Shown: positions 50,686 to 57,865, counted from the first letter of the stretch. The stretch: DNA of 60,872 nt from Burkholderia sp. LMG 13014 (GCF_905232215.1 NZ_CAJNKE010000004.1:1-60872), one strand, 5' to 3'. Program-made: numbers and translations. The notes: generated by a model not told the origin, from the sequence alone.

Positions 50686-51381
50686 ATGAAAGAGCTTGAG
50701 CAAGCCGTCTCGAACGCATTTTCGAACATCGTCACCTCCGGCACCATCGAGAAAGCCATCGAAGAGAAGCTGACGAAAACCATCACGTCGATCGTCAACG
50801 ACGAGCTGCAAAGCTATTCGGAATTCGGCAAGCAACTGAGCGAACACGTCAAGAAAGCTGTCCAGGTCGATTTCTCGAAGCTCGGCCTCCCCGGATACAA
50901 CGACCTGATCCTCAAGATCATTCGGAAGCGTGTCGAAGAAGGTCTGAATGAGCAGATCGAAAGGCACGTGGCGACGCAGCTCGACGAACTTCTCGCTCCT
51001 GCTCCGGAAGAAATCAAACTGTCCGAGCTGGTTGCGGACTTCATCAAATTTCAGGCCGAGAAGCAGTCATATTCCTGCTCGTGCGACTTGCCCGACCGAA
51101 TCACGTTGACGGTGGATACCGAGGGGTCATTCACCCATATCGGGCTCGACAAGGAAGCCGGAATCGACCGGTATCGGTGCCCGTGGCGAATCGACACGAT
51201 GGACGGGCGCGTGTACAGCGTCAGGATCAACGAGATCGACCCGAAGAATGCGCTCTTCATCGGGCCGATTTACGGTTTCGAACGGAAGCTGTTCCAACTC
51301 TACGCAGCCGGTACGAAGCTCGTCATTGATTGCGACGTCGACGACATCGATACGTCGTATCCCGGCCATGGAGATTACTGA
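50686..51381 (+). CDS. Hypothetical 231-residue protein upstream of the DGR
   Basis: Start MKELEQAVSNAFSNIVTSGT. Residues 1-115 are predicted helical and charged (IEEKLTKTITSIVNDELQSY, IRKRVEEGLNEQIERHVATQL); the last 100 are beta-rich with a CSC motif. It looks like a soluble protein. I do not recognise it. It is the last gene before the variable proteins and could be part of their function. Confidence 0.7.
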   Translation: MKELEQAVSNAFSNIVTSGTIEKAIEEKLTKTITSIVNDELQSYSEFGKQLSEHVKKAVQVDFSKLGLPGYNDLILKIIRKRVEEGLNEQIERHVATQLDELLAPAPEEIKLSELVADFIKFQAEKQSYSCSCDLPDRITLTVDTEGSFTHIGLDKEAGIDRYRCPWRIDTMDGRVYSVRINEIDPKNALFIGPIYGFERKLFQLYAAGTKLVIDCDVDDIDTSYPGHGDY

Positions 51382-51396
51382 CTCCCCCGCTACCAC

Positions 51397-51436
51397 AAGC
51401 CGCGCAAATTCCGTTGCCTCGGATGCGTGGCTTTTT
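51397..51436 (+). terminator. Terminator-like hairpin upstream of the DGR
   Basis: AAGCCGCGCA (51397-51406) pairs with TGCGTGGCTT (51424-51433, one G-U pair), with an inner TCCG/CGGA, followed by TTTTT (51432-51436). It follows the 231-residue gene by 15 bp. Confidence 0.65.
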
Positions 51437-51496
51437 GTGGGCGGCTTGAATAGCGCCTGCTCTTTTCGATTTCCCTCTTCTTGGCAGTAGCACTTT

Positions 51497-51527
51497 GCGG
51501 GCGTCCAGAGCGGCGCCCGCTCCTTTT
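51497..51527 (+). terminator. Second terminator-like hairpin, abutting the first DGR target gene
   Basis: GCGGGCG/CGCCCGC (51497-51503 with 51514-51520) followed by TCCTTTT. A competing hairpin GAGCGG/CCGCTC uses the same bases. The ribosome site CTGGAG (51528-51533) for the variable protein follows immediately, so this may be an attenuator. Confidence 0.5.
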
Positions 51528-51538
51528 CTGGAGATCCC

Positions 51539-51895
51539 ATGCAGATCCAGCTTCCCCCGGCCGCAGAAGGTCATACCTATCTCTATGGCCACGTCAACAA
51601 GAACGGTGACGTCGAACACTCAGTCGTCATCGCCGTGAATGATGAGCGCCTGCCGCTCGAGCTGCAGCGCGAATGGGCGAAGAGCGTCGGCGGCGTCCTC
51701 ATCAACCGCATCGAAGCGCTGATCATCTACAACGAGCATCGCGACCTCGTGAAGCCGGCCGGTTACTGGACCGACGAGATCTGCGAATGGGATTCCGCCT
51801 CTGCCTGGTGCCAGAACTACGGCTACGGCGACCAGTACGACGACCGCAAGAGCGTCGCGCTCCGCGGGGTCGCCGTCAGCAGATTCACTGCTTGA
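51539..51895 (+). CDS. DGR variable protein 1 (C-type-lectin/DUF1566-like)
   Basis: A 118-residue protein (MQIQLPPAAEGHTYLYGHVN) with GGAG 5 nt upstream. The C-terminal 31 residues are encoded by VR1 (SASAWCQNYGYGDQYDDRK, then SVALRGVAVSRF), the usual place of a variable CLec-fold surface. The invariant ALRGVAVSRF end matches DGR target proteins of the DUF1566 type. No signal peptide or tail-fibre feature is present. It is paralogous to variable protein 2. It should bind varying ligands; the ligand is unknown. Confidence 0.88.
   Translation: MQIQLPPAAEGHTYLYGHVNKNGDVEHSVVIAVNDERLPLELQREWAKSVGGVLINRIEALIIYNEHRDLVKPAGYWTDEICEWDSASAWCQNYGYGDQYDDRKSVALRGVAVSRFTA
51794..51885 (+). repeat. DGR variable repeat 1 (VR1)
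   Basis: 92 bp aligning without gaps to the template at 52941-53032. There are 11 differences, at repeat positions 8, 17, 28, 29, 31, 37, 43, 46, 49, 53 and 65; every one is an adenine in the template. Positions 66-84 lack adenine in the template and are identical (initiation-of-mutagenic-homing-like, GC-rich). A small hairpin AGCAG-ATTCA-CTGCT (51878-51892) spans the 3' edge. Confidence 0.93.
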
Positions 51896-51933
51896 TTCAT
51901 TCACTCATTCGATTCACTACCCGGAGAGATTTC

Positions 51934-52398
51934 ATGTCGGACGTGACGTTGGAACAGCTCAAGAGCGAGCATGCGCGGTTCGGCGCGCTGATCGATCAGT
52001 ACGAAAAGCAGTCGACGGCAACCGAGTACGTCATCGAACGCACGGTGATTCCGCTGCCGGCCGGCGCCCGCGTCGCGGGCCCGATCCTGAAGGACGATGG
52101 GTCGATCGACTACTACCTGATCCTGCATGCCGGCGAAGAAAGCGGCTCGCACGACAGCGTGAAGGCCTATACGGCCGGCCGCGGCCTGAAGACCCCGAAT
52201 CGCCGCGAAGGGCGACTCCTGCAGGCTGCATTTCCCGAGTTCTGCGCCGAGGGCAGCATGTGGCTCGAAGAAGAGCGCGAGGACGACTCCGCCTATGCCT
52301 GGTCCCAGAACTACTACGGCGGCCTCCAGGGCCTCAGCCACAAGAGCGTCGAGCTCCGCGGGGTCGCCGTCAGCAGATTCATTCCTTCGGTAATTTAA
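51934..52398 (+). CDS. DGR variable protein 2 (C-type-lectin/DUF1566-like)
   Basis: A 154-residue protein (MSDVTLEQLKSEHARFGALI) with GGAGAG before the ATG. It has a short N-terminal helix, a central domain with TPNRREGRLLQAAFPEF, and a VR2-encoded end (SAYAWSQNYYGGLQGLSHK, then SVELRGVAVSRF). Shared NR-E, W--E and DSA-AW-QNY positions show it is a paralogue of variable protein 1. No export signal. Confidence 0.88.
   Translation: MSDVTLEQLKSEHARFGALIDQYEKQSTATEYVIERTVIPLPAGARVAGPILKDDGSIDYYLILHAGEESGSHDSVKAYTAGRGLKTPNRREGRLLQAAFPEFCAEGSMWLEEEREDDSAYAWSQNYYGGLQGLSHKSVELRGVAVSRFIPSVI
52288..52379 (+). repeat. DGR variable repeat 2 (VR2)
   Basis: 92 bp aligning without gaps to the template, with 11 differences at positions 17, 28, 31, 32, 37, 38, 43, 44, 46, 47 and 50, all template adenines. 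Past the repeat both VRs continue ATTCA while the template continues ATTGG, the expected IMH versus IMH* difference. Confidence 0.93.
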
Positions 52399-52412
52399 TC
52401 ATTTAATCCACC

Positions 52413-52802
52413 ATGGCCCTCCACACCGAGCTCGACGTGTACAAGACCGGCTATGACCTTCTTACGAAGGTCACCGGCATGGTCAAGAACATGGAACGTT
52501 CTTTCAAGCGGCTCATCGGCGAAGAAATTGTCGATGAAACGAAAAAGCTGCTGCTCCTCGTCTATCGGGCGAATGTTGCCGATGACAAGGTCCCGCACAT
52601 TTCGATGCTGATCGAACGCGTCAAGCTCGTCGAAATGCTGTTTCGGCTCTCGTGGGATATGAAGGAAATCACGGATCGTCAGTATTGGGCCGTGATCCGC
52701 CTTACCGAGAGCATCGCGAAGCAGGCTGTGAAGTGGAGGGAATGGGCCGCACATCGCCAGTCTCGTGGAGGGTCACGCCGCCATGACAGAGCGCCGATTT
52801 AA
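52413..52802 (+). CDS. avd: DGR accessory variability determinant (Avd)
   Basis: A 129-residue helical protein matching the Avd/four-helix-bundle family: ELDVYKTGYDLLTKVTGMVKNMERSFKRLIGEE in parts, LLLLVYRANVADDKVPHI, LLFRLSWDMKEITDRQYW. In Bordetella phage BPP-1 the pentameric Avd binds the RT and is needed for mutagenic retrohoming. Basic C-terminal tail (HRQSRGGSRRHDR). It overlaps the proposed RT start by 20 bp. Its own ribosome site is weak, suggesting coupling to upstream translation. Confidence 0.88.
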   Translation: MALHTELDVYKTGYDLLTKVTGMVKNMERSFKRLIGEEIVDETKKLLLLVYRANVADDKVPHISMLIERVKLVEMLFRLSWDMKEITDRQYWAVIRLTESIAKQAVKWREWAAHRQSRGGSRRHDRAPI

Positions 52803-54129
52803 TCTGGTCGTGCCGCTGGCCCACAAGGCCACCGCCATGCGCAATGAGGATACCGTCCGCCTGCGTGCGGATAGGTCCAGCGCAGTTTCTCCGCTGATCG
52901 GCGAGGGCCTTCGGCAGAGCGACGTAGATAGCACGATAGGTCCGCCTATGCCTGGTACCAGAACTACAACAACGGCAACCAGAACAACAACCACAAGAGC
53001 GTCGAGCTCCGCGGGGTCGCCGTCAGCAGATTGGATCGAGCGGCAAGATGGATTCTCTGGCGCCGAGCTCGTCGCGGCATATCGCGATTGCCGGCGAACA
53101 AAACGCAACACCGCTAGTGCCCTAGCCTTCGAGTCAAATCTCGAGTGCAACCTGGCGCGTTTGCATGATGAACTTGCCAACGGCAGCTACCGGCCAGGGC
53201 GTTCAGTCTGCTTCGTCATCACGCGCCCGAAGCCGCGCGAAGTTTGGGCAGCTGAGTTTCGCGATCGCATCGTTCATCACCTGCTTTACAACCGGATCGG
53301 CCCGCGCTTCGAACGTAGCTTCATCGCCGATTCATGCGCCTGTATCAAGGGCCGAGGCACGTTATACGCCGCCGAGCGCCTAGAAGCGAAAGTGCGCTCG
53401 GTCACGCAGAACTGGTCGAGGCGTGCGTTCTACCTAAAGTGCGATCTCGCAAACTTTTTCGTCAGCATCGACAAACGAATTTTGCTCGACCTGTTGCTCG
53501 CGAAGATACCCGAGCCCTTCTGGCGATCGCTGACCGAAACCGTACTGATGCACGATCCTCGGGCCGATTACGTATACCACGGCGATCCGGACATGATGGA
53601 TCTCGTCCCGCCACATAAACGGCTACTGGACCAATCGCCGCATCTCGGATTGCCGATCGGGAATCTGTCGAGCCAGTTCTTCGCGAACGTCTACCTCGAC
53701 GTGCTCGATCAGCGCGCAAAGCACCTGCTCGGCGCGCGGCACTACGTCCGGTATGTCGACGATTTCGTTTTTCTGCACGAGTCGCCGGAACGATTGAACG
53801 AGATCCTCGCCGACGTGACGGCGTTCCTCCCGGCTCGACTCGGCACCCGTATCAACCCGCGCAAAACCATCCTGCAGCCGATCCATCGTGGCGTCGACTT
53901 CGTTGGCCAGGTCATCAAGCCGTGGCGTCGCGAAACGCGGAAGCGCACGCGCAACGAAGCATTGCGCCGAGTTGCAGAAACATCGCCCAGCGACCTGATG
54001 CAAGTTGCTAATTCGTATTTCGGCCTGCTTCGCCAAGCGACCGCCAGCCACCAGGACCGCGTCTACCTCGCGAACCTTATTCGATCTCTCGGCAAAGCGG
54101 TTGACCGCGATCTCACCAAGACCTTCTGA
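52783..54129 (+). CDS. DGR reverse transcriptase
   Basis: A 448-residue frame. RT motifs are complete: LKCDLANFFVSID (Asp221), the DGR hallmark LPIGNLSSQFFANVYLD (from residue 290), YVRYVDDFVFL (Asp326-Asp327) and INPRKTILQPIHRGVDFVGQ. It copies TR RNA with adenine errors into cDNA that replaces VR. The start is uncertain: ATG 52783 has GTGGAGGG 10 nt upstream but makes the protein run through the TR (residues about 53-83, Thr-rich); ATG 52948 lies inside the TR after GATAGG. No ATG/GTG occurs between the TR and the conserved domain. Confidence 0.92.
   Translation: MTERRFNLVVPLAHKATAMRNEDTVRLRADRSSAVSPLIGEGLRQSDVDSTIGPPMPGTRTTTTATRTTTTRASSSAGSPSADWIERQDGFSGAELVAAYRDCRRTKRNTASALAFESNLECNLARLHDELANGSYRPGRSVCFVITRPKPREVWAAEFRDRIVHHLLYNRIGPRFERSFIADSCACIKGRGTLYAAERLEAKVRSVTQNWSRRAFYLKCDLANFFVSIDKRILLDLLLAKIPEPFWRSLTETVLMHDPRADYVYHGDPDMMDLVPPHKRLLDQSPHLGLPIGNLSSQFFANVYLDVLDQRAKHLLGARHYVRYVDDFVFLHESPERLNEILADVTAFLPARLGTRINPRKTILQPIHRGVDFVGQVIKPWRRETRKRTRNEALRRVAETSPSDLMQVANSYFGLLRQATASHQDRVYLANLIRSLGKAVDRDLTKTF
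52941..53032 (+). repeat. DGR template repeat (TR)
   Basis: 92 bp with 27 adenines. In the reading frame of the variable repeats it contains seven AAC codons, which can mutate to many residues but not to stop codons. It follows avd and overlaps the RT reading frame in a different phase. Sixteen of the 27 adenines are changed in at least one VR; no non-adenine base is changed in either. Confidence 0.95.
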
Positions 54130-54146
54130 TTTGAGGATTGACCACC

Positions 54147-54536
54147 ATGACGCTCTCACGTCTTCTCTTTTCCGCTGCAATCTCTTTCACGTCCCTTCTC
54201 GGGGCCTGCACCAACGATGCCGATGTCGCCTCGCAGAACCTGTCGACTGCCGCTGACAACTTCCAGATCAATCGCCGAATCGTTTTTTACAACGGCTTCA
54301 CCGGCGACTACATCCTCACGATAGAAGGCCTCTGCTCCAAGGACAACTCAAGCACCGATTCGAAGCTCGCGATCATCTGCAAGACAGGCCCAAACAGCTA
54401 TAAAAAGCACTTCCTCGGTCTGTCCAACAACGTGACGTACTTCATCGAGCAGCTCGATTCGGCGGCGGCCAGCACGTACCACTACAAAGTGGTGTTCAAG
54501 CCATCCGTGATTGTTCCGGATGTCTCCGTTCAGTAA
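54147..54536 (+). CDS. Phage beta-sandwich lipoprotein
   Basis: A 129-residue lipoprotein (lipobox LGAC, Cys about 21) with the conserved phage segment NLSTAADNFQINRRIVFYNG, then ILTIEGLCSKD and LSNNVTYFIEQLDSAA. Similar lipoproteins are common in tailed phages and may affect superinfection. ATG 54147 follows GAGG. It lies 17 bp after the RT, so it is likely co-transcribed with the DGR. Confidence 0.72.
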   Translation: MTLSRLLFSAAISFTSLLGACTNDADVASQNLSTAADNFQINRRIVFYNGFTGDYILTIEGLCSKDNSSTDSKLAIICKTGPNSYKKHFLGLSNNVTYFIEQLDSAAASTYHYKVVFKPSVIVPDVSVQ

Positions 54537-54569
54537 CGCCGGCTTCTTCCCTACTAATTGAGGATGACG

Positions 54570-55007
54570 ATGAAAGCTGAACTTGCTACCGGCGAAATCG
54601 TGACGCTCCCGAAGGATTGCAACTGCTGCACGCACAACGATCCGCACTGGACGTACATGGATCGGCTGTCACGCGCCCTCAATCGCAAGCTGCTCGACCC
54701 GACTGACAAGACGCCCGAGCAACGTTACTACGGCGCGATCGGCTTCGCGAAAGAAGACCTCGTGCGCGTCGAGACAAAGATCCGCGAAATGAAACTGCGC
54801 GGGATCGTCCGGCTGATTCCGGAAGAGTCCGACGAACCGACTGCCGAACAGCGCGAGCAGCTCGAAGAAAACCGGAAATGGCTTCTTCAGCAATACGAAG
54901 CGCGACAGCCGAAACCGATCGAGCCGCCCAAGGATGAAGACGAACAGCGCCGCGAGCGCAACGACCGTCGCGATGAAGTGCGCGAGCGCGCGAAAGCCAC
55001 ATTGTGA
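54570..55007 (+). CDS. Hypothetical early phage protein
   Basis: A 145-residue protein (MKAELATGEIVTLPKDCNCC) with two Cys pairs near the N-terminus and a highly charged Glu/Arg-rich C-terminus (DEDEQRRERNDRRDEVRERA). GAGG lies 6 nt before ATG 54570. Not recognised. Confidence 0.65.
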   Translation: MKAELATGEIVTLPKDCNCCTHNDPHWTYMDRLSRALNRKLLDPTDKTPEQRYYGAIGFAKEDLVRVETKIREMKLRGIVRLIPEESDEPTAEQREQLEENRKWLLQQYEARQPKPIEPPKDEDEQRRERNDRRDEVRERAKATL

Positions 55008-55016
55008 GGACCACAC

Positions 55017-56213
55017 ATGACCACCACCGACAATAGCCGCGCTGATGCGCTGACCGCGCAAGAAGCGCTCGCCGCGATCGAAACGTTTGAGATCGTCGGC
55101 GAGAACAACGACTCGCGCGAGCCGAACGACGAAGACCGCTTCATCCTGACCGAATTCATCGCACACGCGTTCGATGGCTACGATGTCGAGCAGCACGAAG
55201 CAGCGCCGGCCGGAACTGAGCCGCCGCGACACCTGATCGATGCAGCGATGGATGTCGCTCGATACGAATACGGCCACGGCGTCACCCGCGCCAGCATCGT
55301 CGCAATCTGGAAAGCGCTCGGTAGGCCATGGGCCGCCCCGCTCGAAGGCACGGGCAATGGGGCGGATGAGCGGGCGTTTCCGACGACGGACGGCTATTTC
55401 GTCTACGACCGGGCCGGCGGCCACGTCGAGTTCTACGACACCGACGCCGAGCGCGATGCAGCGCACCGCGAGGCAATTGCGGAATATCGCCGAGACGCGA
55501 TGCACGATCAGGAATGGCCCACGGAGGTCGAGGGGATCGTTTCGGGCGTCGTCACGCACACGACTGGCGAGCTGGAGGTTCACGAGGACAGCTACGAGTT
55601 CGAGCCGTGCGCTGTGACTACCCTGTCCCGCGCCCCTCGCACTGAGGTGGCGGGAGCGGTGTCGGAGGGGTGGAAGCTCGTACCGGTCGCTCCTACAGGC
55701 AATATGTTGCACGCAGCATCGATAGCAGCCAGGGCGCGCAAAACGACTGCCGAACTTTATGCGGCTATGCTCGCCGCCGCTCCTACGCCTCCCTCCGCAG
55801 ATGCAGCGGCAGCGGGGCAAGAGGCGGTGGAACCAGTGGCGTGGCGCTATCTCACCCCGACCGGCTGGCATGCGACAACCGATCTCAGCAAGATCTCGCG
55901 CGTCTCCGTGCACCATGAAGTGAGCCCGCTCTACACCGCCCCGCCCGCGCAGGTCGCCACTCGGATGAGGCCGACGGACGCCATCACGGCGGTCAGAAAG
56001 GTGTTGGAGGCGAACGCGGTCTATTTCGGACACGTCAAAGTGCAGGAAATCGTCGACGCCGCTCTCGCTACGCGGGATGCGGGTCTGACGGATGCGCTGC
56101 GTCAGGCGCGGGAGGAACTGGCCCGGGTCGAGTGGGAAAACGACCCGCCGACGCGCGTCATCGACCTGTTCTCGAAGATCGACGCCCTTCTCGAAGGAGC
56201 CAAGCATGCCTGA
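55017..56213 (+). CDS. Mosaic hypothetical phage protein
   Basis: A 398-residue protein assembled from short modules seen separately in many Burkholderia phages: an acidic N-terminus, a segment with GWKLVPVAPTGNMLHAA, a segment EPVAWRYLTPTGWHATTD with PLYTAPP, and a helical end. These look like repeatedly shuffled cassettes. Function unknown. Its stop overlaps the next start. Confidence 0.65.
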   Translation: MTTTDNSRADALTAQEALAAIETFEIVGENNDSREPNDEDRFILTEFIAHAFDGYDVEQHEAAPAGTEPPRHLIDAAMDVARYEYGHGVTRASIVAIWKALGRPWAAPLEGTGNGADERAFPTTDGYFVYDRAGGHVEFYDTDAERDAAHREAIAEYRRDAMHDQEWPTEVEGIVSGVVTHTTGELEVHEDSYEFEPCAVTTLSRAPRTEVAGAVSEGWKLVPVAPTGNMLHAASIAARARKTTAELYAAMLAAAPTPPSADAAAAGQEAVEPVAWRYLTPTGWHATTDLSKISRVSVHHEVSPLYTAPPAQVATRMRPTDAITAVRKVLEANAVYFGHVKVQEIVDAALATRDAGLTDALRQAREELARVEWENDPPTRVIDLFSKIDALLEGAKHA

Positions 56214-56427
56214 CATCAACAATACGCCCGCCAGCGAACACGACATCCCGATCGAGTGTTCGAAGACGCGGAAGTGCGGCTGGAAAGGTATGCATTCTGA
56301 TCTCGTCGATGGCGGCCCTGCGAAGGGCTATTCCTCGAAGCTCGGCATCAAACAGCTCGTGTGCCCGAAATGCGGGAACAACACGTACTACAAGCGCGAG
56401 CGGATTGAGGGAGCCAAGCATGAATAA
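56206..56427 (+). CDS. Zinc-ribbon phage protein
   Basis: A 73-residue protein starting MPDINNTPASEHDIPIECSK with CSKTRKCGWKG and CPKCGNNTYYKRE, a probable four-Cys zinc ribbon. The start overlaps the previous stop by 8 bp. Unknown function. Confidence 0.68.
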   Translation: MPDINNTPASEHDIPIECSKTRKCGWKGMHSDLVDGGPAKGYSSKLGIKQLVCPKCGNNTYYKRERIEGAKHE

Positions 56428-57040
56428 GACGCTGACCGCTGATGCGCGCGCCACGATCATGGACGCCTGCCAGAGCATTTCGCGTAGCGCCGATGCACTG
56501 AAAGCCGGATGCTCGATCGACGGCGAGTGGCCCGATGCAGATGACAAAGCGTTCTACGACGCCGAACTTCGCCTGCTCGGGCGCTTGACCGCCCTCCTCG
56601 CCGCGCAGCAGCCGGAGCCGCGCGCGCACCTCACCGACGACCACCGAGACAAGATCGAGCGTGCCGAGGAGCGGTTGCGCGGCCGCGGACCCGAAGATGT
56701 CGAGATTGCGAATGGATTGCTCGACGTGCTGACCGCGCATCCCGTCGAGCCGGAGCCGCGCGCCGAGGTGACGGATGACGACGTCGCGAAACTCAAGCGC
56801 TTCGCCGGCCTAGTGCTGAAAGACCATCGAAACGGCGGCTATCCCGGTGACGTTGATGGCGGGGAACTCCAAGCCTACGCCGAGCAGTGCGGCTTGATCG
56901 AAGAGCGGCGCGTGGAATCCCCGTGCGGTGAAAACTGCTCGTGCACAGACTTCGGCGAGTTCCCGACCACGTGCTATTTCAATACGGATCTCGGGAAGGC
57001 TGTCATCGACGCCGCCCGCGCAGGAGAAGGCCAATGCTGA
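56420..57040 (+). CDS. Mosaic hypothetical phage protein
   Basis: A 206-residue protein (MNKTLTADARATIMDACQSI) with a repeated acidic linker (PEPRAHLTDDHRDKIERAEER and EPEPRAEVTDDDVAKLKRFAG are alike, suggesting internal duplication) and a Cys-rich end (CGENCSCTDFGEFPTTC). Overlaps both neighbours. Not recognised. Confidence 0.62.
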   Translation: MNKTLTADARATIMDACQSISRSADALKAGCSIDGEWPDADDKAFYDAELRLLGRLTALLAAQQPEPRAHLTDDHRDKIERAEERLRGRGPEDVEIANGLLDVLTAHPVEPEPRAEVTDDDVAKLKRFAGLVLKDHRNGGYPGDVDGGELQAYAEQCGLIEERRVESPCGENCSCTDFGEFPTTCYFNTDLGKAVIDAARAGEGQC

Positions 57041-57237
57041 CCGACATCGAAGTGTTCGCCATCCGCGCGGCCGGGCTGCCGGCGCACTTGCGTGCCAGTC
57101 TGTACCCGGAGCTGGCATCGCCAGCCGGGCAGGCCGAATGCGCGCAGTGCGGCGCACGCGGGCCGAAGGATGCGTGGCTTTGCCCGCGCAGCACGAACAC
57201 GAGCGCGCAATGCGCACGCGCAGGAGAAGGCCAGTGA
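57034..57237 (+). CDS. Small Cys-containing phage protein
   Basis: A 67-residue protein (MLTDIEVFAIRAAGLPAHLR) with CAQCGARGPKDAWLC, a possible half zinc-binding site. Its last codons (CARAGEGQ) repeat the end of the preceding gene (AARAGEGQC), a sign of recombination at a short shared DNA segment. Overlaps neighbours. Confidence 0.6.
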   Translation: MLTDIEVFAIRAAGLPAHLRASLYPELASPAGQAECAQCGARGPKDAWLCPRSTNTSAQCARAGEGQ

Positions 57238-57629
57238 CCGTCTACGTCGACGACATGTACCGGTATGAAATCGGCCAGATCAAGGTCGGCCAGCGCACGA
57301 TGAAGATGTCGCACCTCATCGCCGACACCACAGACGAGCTTCTCGCCATGGTGCGCGAGATCGGCGTCAACCCAAAATGGATTCAGCACCCCGGCACGCG
57401 CGATGAGCACTTCGACATCGCGATCAGCAAGCGCGCCGCCGCGATCGCCGCTGGCGCCATTACGGTTACCTATCGACAGTGCGGCGCAATGAACAAGCGC
57501 CGCCGCGTCACCGGCGCGCTCGGCTCGCCCGACGACGCAGTCGAATGGCTCGAGCAATTCATCGCGGGGCGCCGCGAGGCACGGATCGCCGCGGCCGACA
57601 CCCAGAAAACCACGGAGCCTCAATCATGA
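57234..57629 (+). CDS. DUF4031 family protein
   Basis: A 131-residue protein with GTG start: TVYVDDMYRYEIGQIKVGQR, MSHLIADTTDELLAMVREIG and HFDIAISKRAAAIAAGAI match DUF4031, widespread in phages and phage-like regions, function unknown. The start overlaps the previous stop by 4 bp. Confidence 0.82.
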   Translation: MTVYVDDMYRYEIGQIKVGQRTMKMSHLIADTTDELLAMVREIGVNPKWIQHPGTRDEHFDIAISKRAAAIAAGAITVTYRQCGAMNKRRRVTGALGSPDDAVEWLEQFIAGRREARIAAADTQKTTEPQS

Positions 57630-57865
57630 GCGAAGCCCCGAAACGCGCCGTCCAGTTCGAGGCGGTCATCCAGGCAGACACGCCCCAGAACCTGGCGGAC
57701 GCGCTGACCGATATGGCTGCGCTCATCGCGGCCGGCGAAATGCCGGTACGGTCGATCGGCGGTGGCGTCTACACCAGCCACCATTGCACGCTGGTCGTCT
57801 CCGACCATCCGACGCACGAAGAATACGTCGATCGACTGACCGCCTACCTGCAGGCGGTCAGATGA
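57626..57865 (+). CDS. Hypothetical early phage protein
   Basis: A 79-residue protein (MSEAPKRAVQFEAVIQADTP), compact alpha/beta appearance (LADALTDMAALIAAGEM, HHCTLVVSDHPTHEEYVDRL). ATGA overlaps on both sides. Not recognised. Confidence 0.65.
   Translation: MSEAPKRAVQFEAVIQADTPQNLADALTDMAALIAAGEMPVRSIGGGVYTSHHCTLVVSDHPTHEEYVDRLTAYLQAVR

Noticed and set aside
53033-53170. RT start after the template repeat
   Set aside because: No ATG or GTG is in frame there; TTG/CTG codons occur only within the conserved RT region, which would truncate the domain.
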